64,000 nucleotides of DNA from Pseudomonas paracarnis (GTDB taxonomy: Bacteria; Pseudomonadota; Gammaproteobacteria; Pseudomonadales; Pseudomonadaceae): positions 186,001-250,000 of the forward strand of contig NZ_CAJFCN010000001.1 in the NCBI RefSeq assembly GCF_904063055.1. The letters are read 5' to 3'. Position 1 is the stretch's first letter. Every line of letters starts with the position of its first letter. The notes under the pieces are model-generated. The model did not search any database, was not told the origin of the DNA, and saw only the letters and a program-made list of their open reading frames with translations. A program made the position numbers and the translations under genes. Positions 9,741-18,040 of this stretch are shown here, piece by piece.

Positions 9741-12200
9741 TCAAGGTACGCGGCAACGTGCGGGAGCCGATTCGAAGTACACCGACGGGTCGGCTTTGGC
9801 TGCCAGTTGGTAGTGCAACTGGCAACGGCCTCCCAGGGGTGTGGTTATCCACAGCGTCGTTTGATCCAGTACGTTGGGCAGGAAGACCTGGCTGCCGTCC
9901 TGCACCAAGGTCACAAACTCACCACTGGCACTGCTGACGGAGGCGCCCGCAGGCAGCGGCGAGCCGTCGTCGTGACTGACGGTGAGCAACACACGGCGGG
10001 TCAAACCGACGCCGAACTCGACCCTGTCCACCGCGCCGCGTCCGGCCGAGATCATTGCCAGGCCGTTGTTGATATCGGCATTGCGCGGCAGCGAGCGGGT
10101 CTGGACTTCCACCGGGCTGCGCCCGTACGCGGCTACTTGCGGCACCACGGCCTGGCCTTGCCAGTCGGTCCAGACCGGCCCGCTGGGGGTACTGAGCTTG
10201 ATGCCGCTCATGTCGCCGACGGACACCAGGGCAAAGGTGTCGCGCACCGGGTAGGGGGAAAGGGTCACGCCGCCACCGTGCATCACCACTGCACCGCGGG
10301 CCCCCCCTTGATAACTGGAGCGCTCGGCATCGGAGCGGCTGTAGCTGAAGTCGAGCTGGCTGTAGCGTGGCAACGCCGAGACGCCGACGGTGGTTTCCAC
10401 CTGATGATCGCTGCTGTCATGTTCGGCGCTGACCCGGTAGCTGAGCTGGTCGTCGATCTGTTCGGTCACGCCCATGCCGGTGCGGTTTTCGCCGCCGGAG
10501 TTGCGTACCCAACTGCGCAGTCGGCGACTCTCGCCCAGCGGCACACTGATGTTGAGGTAAACCGCGTTATCTTGTTGCTGGCTGCCGCCCATTTGCCATT
10601 CGGCGCTGGCTGACAAAGACACCGCGCCAATACTGGTGCCCCAGGATGCCAATGCGCGGCTGCTGCTGTCGCCGGCGAAGTTGGATGAGCGCGAAACCCC
10701 GGCGCTGAATGCACCCAGTATTGGGTGCGACCACCCCAGGTTGAGGCTTTGCTGGTCGCGGTAGCGTGAAGCGCGATTGCGGTCGTCGCGCTCGTAGGTG
10801 CTCTCTTCGAGTTCGCGGTAGCCGGGGCTGCGCCAGGAATTGGCGGCGCTGAATGACCACTGTTCGTTGAGGCGCTGGGACCAGGAAAGATCGGTTTGCA
10901 CACCGGAGACTTTTTCACGCGCCTGGGTGTTGGACACTTGCGTGGACAGTTGGACCTGACTGTCCAGCCAGGGAATCCAGCCCAGGCTGGCGCCCACCGA
11001 GCGGTATTCGCTGGCCGCCAGCACGCCGCTGCCCAGGGTCACTTGAGGATGCAGGGCGCCTGTCCAGCCGGCACTGACCACCCAAGGATCATCCCCTTTG
11101 GCGTCGCCGACATTACGTACCCGGCCCGCCGCCACGGAGTAACCCGGCGCTGGCAACCCGAGACCCAGCATGGCCGCCGGCACAGTGAAGCGTCGCTCAC
11201 CGCCGACACTTTCCTTGACCGTGACCTCCACATCCGAGCGCGTGTTCAACCGGCGCACATCGGACAGGACAAAGGGGCCGGCAGGCACCACGGTGGAGTG
11301 AATCAACGCACCGTTCTGCCGCACTTCGACCTGTGCGGGACTGTTGGCGATACCTTGAATCAGCGCACCCTGGCCCTGCTCCTGAAGGGCGTGTTCGGTG
11401 AGCACTTGCACCCCGGTGATCTGTGCGCCGGACAGCACCGGGTTATACAGATTGATCTGCCCGGCCTGAAGCACTGCCTGATGGCTGGCGAAGGTGCGTT
11501 GAGCATAGGCTTCCAAGTGGGTGCTGCGTGACAGGCCATCCTGCCAGGTCTGCACCTGGCGACTGCGCACGATCCAGTCGCCGGCATTGAAACCCACCTC
11601 GGTATTGGCCGAGCCGAACCGGCTGGCGTCATCGCCGAAGCGGTTGTAGAAGCCGCTGAGGTCGTAATTGAGTAGCCCGGCAAATCCGCCGGTTTCGTAG
11701 CCGGAAATATCCTGCCGCACCGGGCGCAGCGCTTCGGTGGGCACCACCAGGGATACCGTCAGTGTCGCCGGATCCGGCTCCACCAGGCTTTGCGGATATT
11801 GCCCAAGGAAGTCCTGGCAACCTTCGGTTTCACTGGGCAGCTGCAGGTTGGCGGCGTCCAGCAAGGCCCGGTCAAAGCACAGGTTGCCCTGCTGATCAAA
11901 ACTGACATCATGCCGGCCGCGTCGCTCGCCGTTGACCCGCAGGTGGACGGTATGTCGCCCGGCGGCGAAGCGCGGTGCGGCCAGCAACAGGCTGGCCAGC
12001 TGTGGGTCAATGCCACGTTGATGCAAGGTCTGGGTGTCGAAGCCGGCCGGGCTCGAATCATCGGCCCAGGCCTTGGTCGACAGCACTGCGCACAGCAGCA
12101 GCGCCAACGGCAACGGCGGTCGGGCAAGGATGGCGGGCACGGCTTCGCCGTCACGGTAACTCAATACTGTTATCACGCAAGGTACTCTTGTAGTGAACAC
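9741..12200 (-). CDS. Outer-membrane fimbrial usher (FimD/PapC family)
   Basis: About 819 residues from a GTG at 12200. A hydrophobic signal segment LPLALLLCAVLSTKAWA is followed by the N-terminal chaperone-binding domain, a 24-strand barrel with an internal plug (VVPAGPFVLSDV), and a C-terminal domain with two Cys near the end. The start is uncertain: there is no ATG and the ribosome site is weak, and in-frame GTGs at 12173 or later would also precede the signal peptide. It secretes and assembles the DUF1120 subunits. It lies downstream of the chaperone gene with a 95-base gap. Confidence 0.92.
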   Translation of the reverse strand: MFTTRVPCVITVLSYRDGEAVPAILARPPLPLALLLCAVLSTKAWADDSSPAGFDTQTLHQRGIDPQLASLLLAAPRFAAGRHTVHLRVNGERRGRHDVSFDQQGNLCFDRALLDAANLQLPSETEGCQDFLGQYPQSLVEPDPATLTVSLVVPTEALRPVRQDISGYETGGFAGLLNYDLSGFYNRFGDDASRFGSANTEVGFNAGDWIVRSRQVQTWQDGLSRSTHLEAYAQRTFASHQAVLQAGQINLYNPVLSGAQITGVQVLTEHALQEQGQGALIQGIANSPAQVEVRQNGALIHSTVVPAGPFVLSDVRRLNTRSDVEVTVKESVGGERRFTVPAAMLGLGLPAPGYSVAAGRVRNVGDAKGDDPWVVSAGWTGALHPQVTLGSGVLAASEYRSVGASLGWIPWLDSQVQLSTQVSNTQAREKVSGVQTDLSWSQRLNEQWSFSAANSWRSPGYRELEESTYERDDRNRASRYRDQQSLNLGWSHPILGAFSAGVSRSSNFAGDSSSRALASWGTSIGAVSLSASAEWQMGGSQQQDNAVYLNISVPLGESRRLRSWVRNSGGENRTGMGVTEQIDDQLSYRVSAEHDSSDHQVETTVGVSALPRYSQLDFSYSRSDAERSSYQGGARGAVVMHGGGVTLSPYPVRDTFALVSVGDMSGIKLSTPSGPVWTDWQGQAVVPQVAAYGRSPVEVQTRSLPRNADINNGLAMISAGRGAVDRVEFGVGLTRRVLLTVSHDDGSPLPAGASVSSASGEFVTLVQDGSQVFLPNVLDQTTLWITTPLGGRCQLHYQLAAKADPSVYFESAPARCRVP

Positions 12201-12295
12201 TCAGGCCGTGTGCGCCCGGCGTCCTGGTGACGGTCGATATGCCGTCACTTCGTTATCCAGGCGTCGGTCGATGGTGCGACGCCTGTGGTTTTCCG

Positions 12296-13000
12296 TCAGA
12301 GGGTGATCGGTGCGTCGTAGGCCTTGACCGCAAAGCCATACACCGTGGCCGGCTGCAGCCTGACTGTGCTGGCCTGGCCACCGCTGGCCGGTACGCTGAT
12401 GGCTTCGCCCGGCAGCACGTAGGTGCGCGGCAGCATGGCTTTGCCGTTACCTGGCAACAGCAGCAGCTCCTGCGCCAGGCGCACCACATAGGGCGTGTCA
12501 TTGCGCACCTGCAACTGGCCGTCGCGCAGGGTCCATGTCAGGTCGGTCCACGGTGTGCGGTTCGGCGCCAGGCCCTTGGGGTGCACGATTACCGGCAGGT
12601 TCTGGCGCACAGTCACGCCCACGCGGGCATGCCCGGCGGCAGTGGCGGCGCGACCTTGCGGCATGCCTTCGAACACGGCGCGTTTGAGTCGCTGAGTGAG
12701 CAGCGGCTGCTGGTTCTGCAGGATGAACCGCACCAGCTGGGATTTGGACGCCTCAACCCGTGACAACGGCGGTGTCACCACCAGCAGCGGCTCGGTGTCT
12801 TCTGGAATATCCAGCAAGGTCACATGCAGCAGCGCGAGCTGGCTGTCGGTGTTGGTCACCGACACGGCGGCTTCGCCCTCGGCTTCGTGCACGATCACCA
12901 CGGAGGTGTCGGGTACCATGCCATCGGCTTTTACTGGATTACCCAGCACCAGTAGCAGGGCCAGGGCGCCGACGGCGGTGTTTGAGCGTGTCATGGTCAT
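12296..13000 (-). CDS. Periplasmic pilus-assembly chaperone (PapD-like)
   Basis: 234 residues with a signal peptide ending near VKA (residue 25). Two Ig-like domains follow, with VVIVHEAEGEAAVSVTN on the A1/B strands and PLLVVTPPLSRVEASKSQLVRF matching the PapD segment P-P-x-R-[IVL]-x-x-x-x-x-Q-x-[VIL]-R. A conserved basic residue in the subunit-binding cleft is expected. It folds and caps subunits before transfer to the usher. It is translated just after subunit D (28-base gap) and before the usher. Confidence 0.93.
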   Translation of the reverse strand: MTMTRSNTAVGALALLLVLGNPVKADGMVPDTSVVIVHEAEGEAAVSVTNTDSQLALLHVTLLDIPEDTEPLLVVTPPLSRVEASKSQLVRFILQNQQPLLTQRLKRAVFEGMPQGRAATAAGHARVGVTVRQNLPVIVHPKGLAPNRTPWTDLTWTLRDGQLQVRNDTPYVVRLAQELLLLPGNGKAMLPRTYVLPGEAISVPASGGQASTVRLQPATVYGFAVKAYDAPITL

Positions 13001-13028
13001 GACGGTTTTCCATTAGGCGATAGTTGGG

Positions 13029-13712
13029 TCAGAGGTAGCGCAAATCCAGGACGATGGAGCCGTCCAGAGGGACTTCCTGGTCCAGTGTCAGGTACTGCGA
13101 AAAGTTGATGGCCGTGTCCACCTGCAGCCTGACCAGCAACTGGCTGATGAACTCGGGCTGACGGTCACCGGGCGGCGCGAAGGCCATGTAGGAGCGTGGA
13201 TAGGCATTGGGGTCTTGTGACCAGGTCTCGCCGCTGTTGATGGAGGCCAGTACCTGCAGCGGCTGTGAGTCGCCCAGGGCGTCGCGATAGGACAACGCTA
13301 CGGAACCGAGACGCTCCTCAGGGGCGTGTATGTTTCTTCCCAGCCCATAGAAGTAGTCGGGCGCCAGTGACGACTCGGCACGATTGTCGATGCCCACCAA
13401 TGCAAACAGCATGGGCCGGGCGCACAGCACGTGCAGATCAAGCATCTGGCTGGGCAGCACGGTGAACTCGTCGACGTTGAGGCTGTGGGACGGGATCTTG
13501 CCGTGATCGACAATGCCCTCGTCCGTCAGCTCGATATGACAGGCGTCCGGTGTGACCCGGCCGGTTACCGTGAGGTCGACGAACGAGCCCGCGTGTGCCT
13601 GTAACGCGATGAGCAGGCACAGTACGGCGGCACAGAGACGGGCGGGTGCAGCCAACACAGGCATCGGCAGGCGCAGCCCATGCCTGTCAATGTTCAAGGG
13701 ATGGGCCGCCAT
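13029..13712 (-). CDS. DUF1120 fimbrial subunit D
   Basis: 227 residues from the ATG at 13712; an ATG at 13664 would give a more ordinary signal peptide (MPVLAAPARLC to LQAHA). The donor-strand-like start SFVDLTVTGRV, Cys58 and Cys97 (39 apart) and the C-terminus DGSIVLDLRYL match the other subunits, but this is the most divergent one. It begins three bases after the stop of subunit C and precedes the chaperone gene. It is a candidate minor or adaptor pilin. Confidence 0.82.
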   Translation of the reverse strand: MAAHPLNIDRHGLRLPMPVLAAPARLCAAVLCLLIALQAHAGSFVDLTVTGRVTPDACHIELTDEGIVDHGKIPSHSLNVDEFTVLPSQMLDLHVLCARPMLFALVGIDNRAESSLAPDYFYGLGRNIHAPEERLGSVALSYRDALGDSQPLQVLASINSGETWSQDPNAYPRSYMAFAPPGDRQPEFISQLLVRLQVDTAINFSQYLTLDQEVPLDGSIVLDLRYL

Positions 13713-13715
13713 GGG

Positions 13716-14336
13716 TTAAAGGTACTTCACTTCAAGGGTGGCGGAGCCGTCGATGGTGACCTCATTGCTCAGGTCCAGGCCATCGGCGCGATTAATGATG
13801 GTTTGCACTTCCAGGTCGAGGCTCAGGTCCTTGACCGCCAGTGGCTGGGTGTCGTCATCCATCGCGGCGACTGACATGTACAGGCCTGGGTCCCAGAACT
13901 TTTCCCTGTACCAGGTATTACCTTGGTCGCCCGACGCAATCGGCTGCACCACGACGCCACCTTCGGCAACCGGGTTGGCGAACGTCAGGATGTACCCGCC
14001 AAGCACCTGGGTCTCATTGATAAATCCAAGACCGTAACGTATCGAGCTGCCGGACGCTGCGCGGTTATCGATCGAGTGCAGAGCAAACTGGATCGGCGCG
14101 TCGCAATTGACCGCCATGCTCAGTGTGTTGTTGCCGATGACCGTATTTTTGTCCGGGTTCAGGTCCTTGGCGGAAATCTTGCCGTGGTCGATCACGCCAC
14201 CACCGGACAGGCTCGGTGTACAGGCACTGGGCACGATCAGGCCTTTGACGGTCAGGTCAACGGTGGACGCGGCGAAGGTGGCGGCCGAGTTGAGCAGCAA
14301 CAGGCTGGCGGCCAGGGTGGTCAAGCGGGTTTTCAT
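13716..14336 (-). CDS. DUF1120 fimbrial subunit C
   Basis: 206 residues. The signal peptide ends at about residue 23 (TFAA). STVDLTVKGLIVPSACTPSL and GVIDHGKISAKDL are the DUF1120 N-terminal signature. Cys39 and Cys78 are 39 apart, and the C-terminus is DGSATLEVKYL. GGAGC precedes the ATG. It shares most similarity by eye with subunits A and F, so these are probably duplicates of one ancestral pilin. Confidence 0.85.
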   Translation of the reverse strand: MKTRLTTLAASLLLLNSAATFAASTVDLTVKGLIVPSACTPSLSGGGVIDHGKISAKDLNPDKNTVIGNNTLSMAVNCDAPIQFALHSIDNRAASGSSIRYGLGFINETQVLGGYILTFANPVAEGGVVVQPIASGDQGNTWYREKFWDPGLYMSVAAMDDDTQPLAVKDLSLDLEVQTIINRADGLDLSNEVTIDGSATLEVKYL

Positions 14337-14348
14337 GGTGCGGGCTCC

Positions 14349-14963
14349 TTAGAGGTAATTGACTTGCACAGTGGCGTGACCGTCGATGGGGACTTCGTCG
14401 GTAAGCGTCAGGTCGTTGGCGGGTGCAATGTGGGTGATCAGGCGTATCTCGGCGTCCAGTTCCTGGATCGCAATGGGGGTCACGTCGTCGTTGTTGGCGA
14501 CCGCCGTCAGCAAGGTGTGACTGAGCATCACGGAGGGCATCCAGGTCGTGCCGCCATCCCTTGAAGTGATGGTGCGCACCGATACGTTGTCGGCCACCGG
14601 GTTATAGAGGCCAAGCCCGGCGTCGCCGACTTTTTCATCGTTGGCCGTGGTGCCCAGGCCGTGCCAGTTGAAGTGGCTGGCAGCCGTACCCGGGCGGTTA
14701 TCGATGGTGTTGAGGGTAAAAAAAGTCGGCCCGTCGCAACGCACGCTCAAGAGCATGGTTTCCCTGGGCAAATCGGTATAGGTGTGGGTATTGAGGTCTT
14801 TGACCGACACCTTGCCGAAGTCGACAATGCCACCGCCGGAGACCACCGGGGCGCAGGCGCTGGGGGTGATGACGCCTTGGACCAGCAACTCGGTGTTGCT
14901 GTTGGCGAATGCTGGCGGGCAGAGCAGCAACACGCCTGTCAGGCTGAACGTGAGTACCTTCAT
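14349..14963 (-). CDS. DUF1120 fimbrial subunit B
   Basis: 204 residues with a signal peptide ending AFA (residue 20). The mature start NTELLVQGVITPSAC, Cys37 and Cys76 (39 apart) and the terminal HATVQVNYL fit the pilin pattern. CAGGAGA lies upstream of the ATG. It is followed 12 bases later by subunit C and preceded by a 45-base gap to the mini-ORF at 15009-15131. Confidence 0.85.
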   Translation of the reverse strand: MKVLTFSLTGVLLLCPPAFANSNTELLVQGVITPSACAPVVSGGGIVDFGKVSVKDLNTHTYTDLPRETMLLSVRCDGPTFFTLNTIDNRPGTAASHFNWHGLGTTANDEKVGDAGLGLYNPVADNVSVRTITSRDGGTTWMPSVMLSHTLLTAVANNDDVTPIAIQELDAEIRLITHIAPANDLTLTDEVPIDGHATVQVNYL

Positions 14964-15008
14964 GGTCGAATGGATCTCCTGGGGGTGGTTTGAATCTTCT
15001 AGAGGGAG

Positions 15009-15131
15009 TTACAGATACAAGCGTTCTGCAGTGCCCGGGCCTGGACGCTTATCTACAGCGCTGGCGGCCAATAGGCGGGCGCTCGCCGCCAGCGACAGGA
15101 CGCTGCCGAGTAGGGCTAGGCAGAGCTTCAT
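15009..15131 (-). pseudogene. Internally deleted DUF1120 subunit remnant (40 codons)
   Basis: An ATG at 15131 is preceded by AAGGGGGC. The first 25 codons encode a signal-peptide-like segment ending LLAASAV, as at the mature junction of the neighbouring subunits (AASSVDL, AASTVDL). After a short joining stretch (DKRPGPG) it ends ERLYL, the same terminal Tyr-Leu that closes every subunit here. The middle of about 165 codons and both cysteines are absent. The best reading is a subunit gene collapsed by internal deletion; a functional 40-residue secreted peptide is the alternative. It fills an otherwise odd gap between subunits A and B. Confidence 0.55.
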
Positions 15132-15144
15132 CGAAGAAGCCCCC

Positions 15145-15765
15145 TTACAGATAGTTGACTTCGAAGGTCGCGGAACCGTCCATTGCCACCTCGCTGTCCA
15201 GTGTCAGGGTATTGGTAGGTGCAATGGCGCCACGTACGGAGATGTCCATGACCACGTCCTGAAGTGGCTGCGGGGCCCAACCGCTATCACTGCGACCGCC
15301 AAAACCTACCAATGTGTTGGGGGTGACCCCGTCATCCGGGTAAAGCACAGTCCATGTCGGGCTCCAGGGGTACTGGATCAATGCTGTGGAGGGCGTTTCA
15401 GAGGTATGACTGAGCAGCGACAGCTCAAACCCACCGAGCTTCTCGTTTTCGTCGGTCAAGCCCAGGCCAAAGGTGCCGATGGTTGACGAGCCGGCCCGAT
15501 TGTCGACGGTGCGGATGGCGAACAGCGTCGCCGCATCGCAGTTCACGCTCAGTTTCAGTGTCCGATGCTCAAGCCAGGTATGGCTGTCGGGGCTCAGATC
15601 CTTTGCTGCGATTTTTCCGTAATCAATGTCGCCTGGCAGGTTGGGGGTGCAGGCGCTGGGGGTGATCACCCCTTTGACGGTCAGGTCCACGCTGCTGGCG
15701 GCGAACGCAGACGAAGTCATTGCCAGCAGCAGGGCGCTGCTCAGCAGAGATATACGGATCTTCAT
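15145..15765 (-). CDS. DUF1120 fimbrial subunit A, first gene of the operon
   Basis: 206 residues from the ATG at 15765 (an in-frame ATG at 15780 is possible). The signal peptide ends SSAFA (residue 22), followed by ASSVDLTVKGVITPSAC. Cys39 and Cys76 are 37 apart, two fewer than in the paralogues because GG is missing before DIDYGKI. The C-terminus is DGSATFEVNYL. As first gene with a long leader it is the likely major pilin, by analogy with other fimbrial operons; expression data would be needed to be sure. Confidence 0.85.
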   Translation of the reverse strand: MKIRISLLSSALLLAMTSSAFAASSVDLTVKGVITPSACTPNLPGDIDYGKIAAKDLSPDSHTWLEHRTLKLSVNCDAATLFAIRTVDNRAGSSTIGTFGLGLTDENEKLGGFELSLLSHTSETPSTALIQYPWSPTWTVLYPDDGVTPNTLVGFGGRSDSGWAPQPLQDVVMDISVRGAIAPTNTLTLDSEVAMDGSATFEVNYL

Positions 15766-15910
15766 TTCAATTTTTTCCATTGCAGGCTGGCAGATGGAGG
15801 CGCGTGCAGGGCAGCGTCCGACCCGACATGGACGGGCGGTTTGCCGAGTGGCGCTCTCGATTTTTTCGCGGCTGCCGAGTGGCAAACCGTCCCTCTTTTG
15901 GGGTGGGCCC

Positions 15911-15952
15911 AATTTAGCCAGGGGGTGGCGCGTTGGAAATACAACTAATACG
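15911..15952 (-). promoter_or_regulatory. Fimbrial promoter: activator box plus -10 candidate
   Basis: On the minus strand CGTATTAGTTGTAT (15952 down to 15939) is followed after 22 bases by TAAATT (15916-15911), 145 bases before the subunit A start. The identical box and near-identical spacing occur before the orphan subunit at 18041. The box would overlap or lie just upstream of the -35 position, as for a response-regulator activator. Function is inferred. Confidence 0.5.
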
Positions 15953-15995
15953 ACATTGGCCTGATGCGCGGCGGCCATGAGCCAGTGGATTTTTT

Positions 15996-16037
15996 CGTAG
16001 TTGTTGTATCGGCTTTTAATTGCTCAAAAGGTTATTT
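15996..16037 (+). promoter_or_regulatory. Activator-box variant upstream of receiver-HPt gene
   Basis: CGTAGTTGTTGTAT (15996-16009) differs from the fimbrial box at two positions and is followed after 22 bases by TTATTT, a -10 candidate. It faces the opposite way to the box at 15939-15952. Confidence 0.4.
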
Positions 16038-16154
16038 GTTTCAGGTCGATAACATTCAAATGGATGTGGCGATCGTTGCTGCCGAATAGGCCTTTTTGGC
16101 TATTGCACCAGTGCTGCGGGTTGCCGCCGGATCAATAGTCACGAAGAGGTACTG

Positions 16155-16973
16155 ATGGTTTCGCTTTCAGGTTCAACCGCAGGAGCGAGCCAGACACTCA
16201 AGCCGCCTGTTGCCGTACCGCGTCATTGGCAACAGTTGAATATCCTGGTCGTAGAGGATCACTCCGCCTACCGCCTGTTGTTGGGATGGCTGTTACAGAA
16301 GCTGGGGCTGGGGCACGAGTTGGTCGCCGACGGGTTCATGGGCCTGGTCGCGTTCACCAGCCGGCCCTTTGACTTGGTGATCAGCGATTGCCAGATGCCG
16401 TTCATGGATGGCTACAGTATGGTCCGTGCCATTCGCCAGCATGAGCGCGACCACGGTTTGAAACGGGTACCGATCATTGCCTTGACCGCCAACCTGCAGA
16501 ACGACAGCCCTCAGCGATGTCTTGACGCCGGAATGGATGCCTGGCTGCTCAAACCGCTGACCCTGGAACAACTGCATGCCCTGTTGGTGCGCTGGTTGCC
16601 AGGCGGTGATGCTGGCCAACCCGACCGGCAGGACACATTGCCGTGCGCCGTTTGGCCAACACGTGCCACGCTGGTTGCGACGTTTGGCAGCGACCTGATT
16701 GTTGACTCGCTGCTCGAAAGCCTGTTGATCGAAGCATGGGAGGACCACCGTGTCTTGCGTCATGCCTGCGCGACACTGAATGCGCCACTGGCTGCGGAGC
16801 GCCTCCATCGCTTGGTTGGCAGCCTGGTGTTTTTGGGGAGTTGCGACCTTGAAATCACCGCTACACAGTTGATCAAGCAAGTGCAGACCGATGGAGTTGC
16901 AGCACACAGCAGGGATTTGGACGTGTTCCAGACACGCTTGTGTGTCTGTCTTGAGTACCTGTCCAGCATTTGA
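16155..16973 (+). CDS. Receiver-HPt phosphorelay protein without a kinase domain
   Basis: 272 residues. A receiver domain spans about 28-150: acidic pair VVEDH, phospho-acceptor Asp78 in FDLVISDCQMP, Thr in IALTAN, Lys133 in LLKPL. An HPt-like domain follows from about 175, with LHRLVGSLVFLGS carrying a candidate phospho-His at residue 218. This is the C-terminal half of an EvgS/BvgS/RcsC-type hybrid kinase encoded alone. A sensor kinase would have to be supplied from elsewhere. GAAGAGGT precedes the ATG. It probably passes phosphate to the RcsB-like regulator encoded downstream. Confidence 0.85.
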   Translation: MVSLSGSTAGASQTLKPPVAVPRHWQQLNILVVEDHSAYRLLLGWLLQKLGLGHELVADGFMGLVAFTSRPFDLVISDCQMPFMDGYSMVRAIRQHERDHGLKRVPIIALTANLQNDSPQRCLDAGMDAWLLKPLTLEQLHALLVRWLPGGDAGQPDRQDTLPCAVWPTRATLVATFGSDLIVDSLLESLLIEAWEDHRVLRHACATLNAPLAAERLHRLVGSLVFLGSCDLEITATQLIKQVQTDGVAAHSRDLDVFQTRLCVCLEYLSSI

Positions 16974-17042
16974 AGCAAGAACCCGCCGGGGTTGTAAGTG
17001 CTGCTGACTGCCTAGTTTTGGTTGTAGGTACTTTCCTATTGT

Positions 17043-17076
17043 GTTGTAGTCCAAAAAATACCCACTACTGAATATT
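17043..17076 (+). promoter_or_regulatory. Weak GTTGTA box and -10 candidate before the RcsB-like gene
   Basis: GTTGTAG (17043-17049) and, 21 bases on, TGAATATT. Only the GTTGTA core matches the other boxes. A second GTTGTAGG lies at 17021-17028 with TTCCTA between them. Suggestive of autoregulation only. Confidence 0.3.
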
Positions 17077-17172
17077 GGGCGCGGCTGCAAGCAGCTCTTT
17101 GTTAGCAGTTGTTGATGGGCGCTGGCGGAGGTATTTTGCGCGGGTCCAAGTTGCCATCATGCGTGGGTATCT

Positions 17173-17808
17173 ATGCTTCGAGTAATTATTGCTGACGATC
17201 ATCCTATTGTCCGAGTCGGGCAGAAAGTCGTGATTGAGGCGAATGGCAAGTGCAAAGTGGTGGGTGAGGCCGACGGTCCTGATCAGTTGCTTGGGGTATT
17301 GAGCACCACCCCGTGCGATGTGCTCGTCACGGACTTCGCCATGCCGGGCGGCCAGCACGCTGACGGTTATGGTTTGTTGGGGCTGCTGCATCGCCAGTAT
17401 CCGAAGTTGCCGGTGATTCTGGTGACCATGTTCGCCAACGTCGCCACCTTGCGCGCGTCTTTCGCTCATGGTGCCAAGGCGGTTGTCGCCAAAAGCGCTT
17501 CGGCCAGGGAGTTGCCCCTGGCCATAAAGGCGGTGTGCGCCGGGCAGACCTTTGCCAGCGAATGCCTGCGAGTGCAACTGGTTGAGGCGGGAACGGGCGA
17601 TCAATCCCAAGAGCCGCAGTTGTCGGGCAAGGAACGCGAGGTGGTGCGGATGCTGGCCAGCGGCATGACCGTCAGCCAGATCGCAGCACAGGTCAATCGC
17701 AGTATTTCAACTATCAGCAAGCAGAAAAGCACCGCCATGCAACGGTTGAGTATTTCTACCGACGTTGACTTGTTTGCTTACGCCCGAGATGCGGGAATGG
17801 TGCCTTAG
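17173..17808 (+). CDS. RcsB-like LuxR/NarL-family response regulator
   Basis: 211 residues. The receiver domain has IIADDHPIV at the start, Asp54 in DVLVTDFAMPGG as phospho-acceptor, and Lys in VVAKSAS. The C-terminal HTH (about 145-205) has LSGKEREVVRMLASGMTV and the stretch ISTISKQKSTAMQRL, which mirrors E. coli RcsB (IKTISSQKKSAMMKL) more closely than NarL. It is expected to bind DNA as a dimer. Its position between two DUF1120 transcription units and next to the receiver-HPt gene makes it the likely fimbrial regulator; the ribosome site is weak. Confidence 0.88.
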   Translation: MLRVIIADDHPIVRVGQKVVIEANGKCKVVGEADGPDQLLGVLSTTPCDVLVTDFAMPGGQHADGYGLLGLLHRQYPKLPVILVTMFANVATLRASFAHGAKAVVAKSASARELPLAIKAVCAGQTFASECLRVQLVEAGTGDQSQEPQLSGKEREVVRMLASGMTVSQIAAQVNRSISTISKQKSTAMQRLSISTDVDLFAYARDAGMVP

Positions 17809-17859
17809 AAAGTTACAGTTTTATGACGAGGCTGAAACTAACCGGTGTTTTTTTCAATT

Positions 17860-17900
17860 CGTATTAGTTGTATGGGGTTTGAAAGAGGCGGTCTTTAAAG
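17860..17900 (+). promoter_or_regulatory. Fimbrial promoter: activator box plus -10 candidate
   Basis: CGTATTAGTTGTAT (17860-17873), identical to the minus-strand box at 15939-15952, is followed after 21 bases by TTAAAG (17895-17900), 140 bases before the orphan subunit start. Confidence 0.5.
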
Positions 17901-18040
17901 TAGCCACGGTGCCTTTGCAATATGTGCGATGGCCGTCCCCAAATCCCTAGTCTATTAGATGAGTCGAACATGCAGGTTGATGGCGCACGTGCAGGTGCCT
18001 TTTGTCCTGTGTAGTTGAACGACCGCAAGTGAGCGCTTAT

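Larger units (their letters stand above)
15766..16154. other. 389-base divergent control region of the fimbrial operon and regulator
   Basis: It holds the leader of subunit A (about 145 bases from the -10 candidate), two oppositely oriented GTTGTA-type boxes with -10 candidates, and the leader of the receiver-HPt gene. No gene is seen. An inverted pair GGTTTGCCACTCGGCAGCCGCG / CGCCACTCGGCAAACCGCC-like lies within the minus-strand leader (about 15837-15888). Its repeats GCCACTCGGCA and CCACTCGGCAAACC may fold or recombine. Confidence 0.6.

Noticed and set aside
9741..12200. Usher gene as broken because it lacks an ATG
   Set aside because: The frame is uninterrupted over a full-length usher and GTG starts precede a normal signal peptide.
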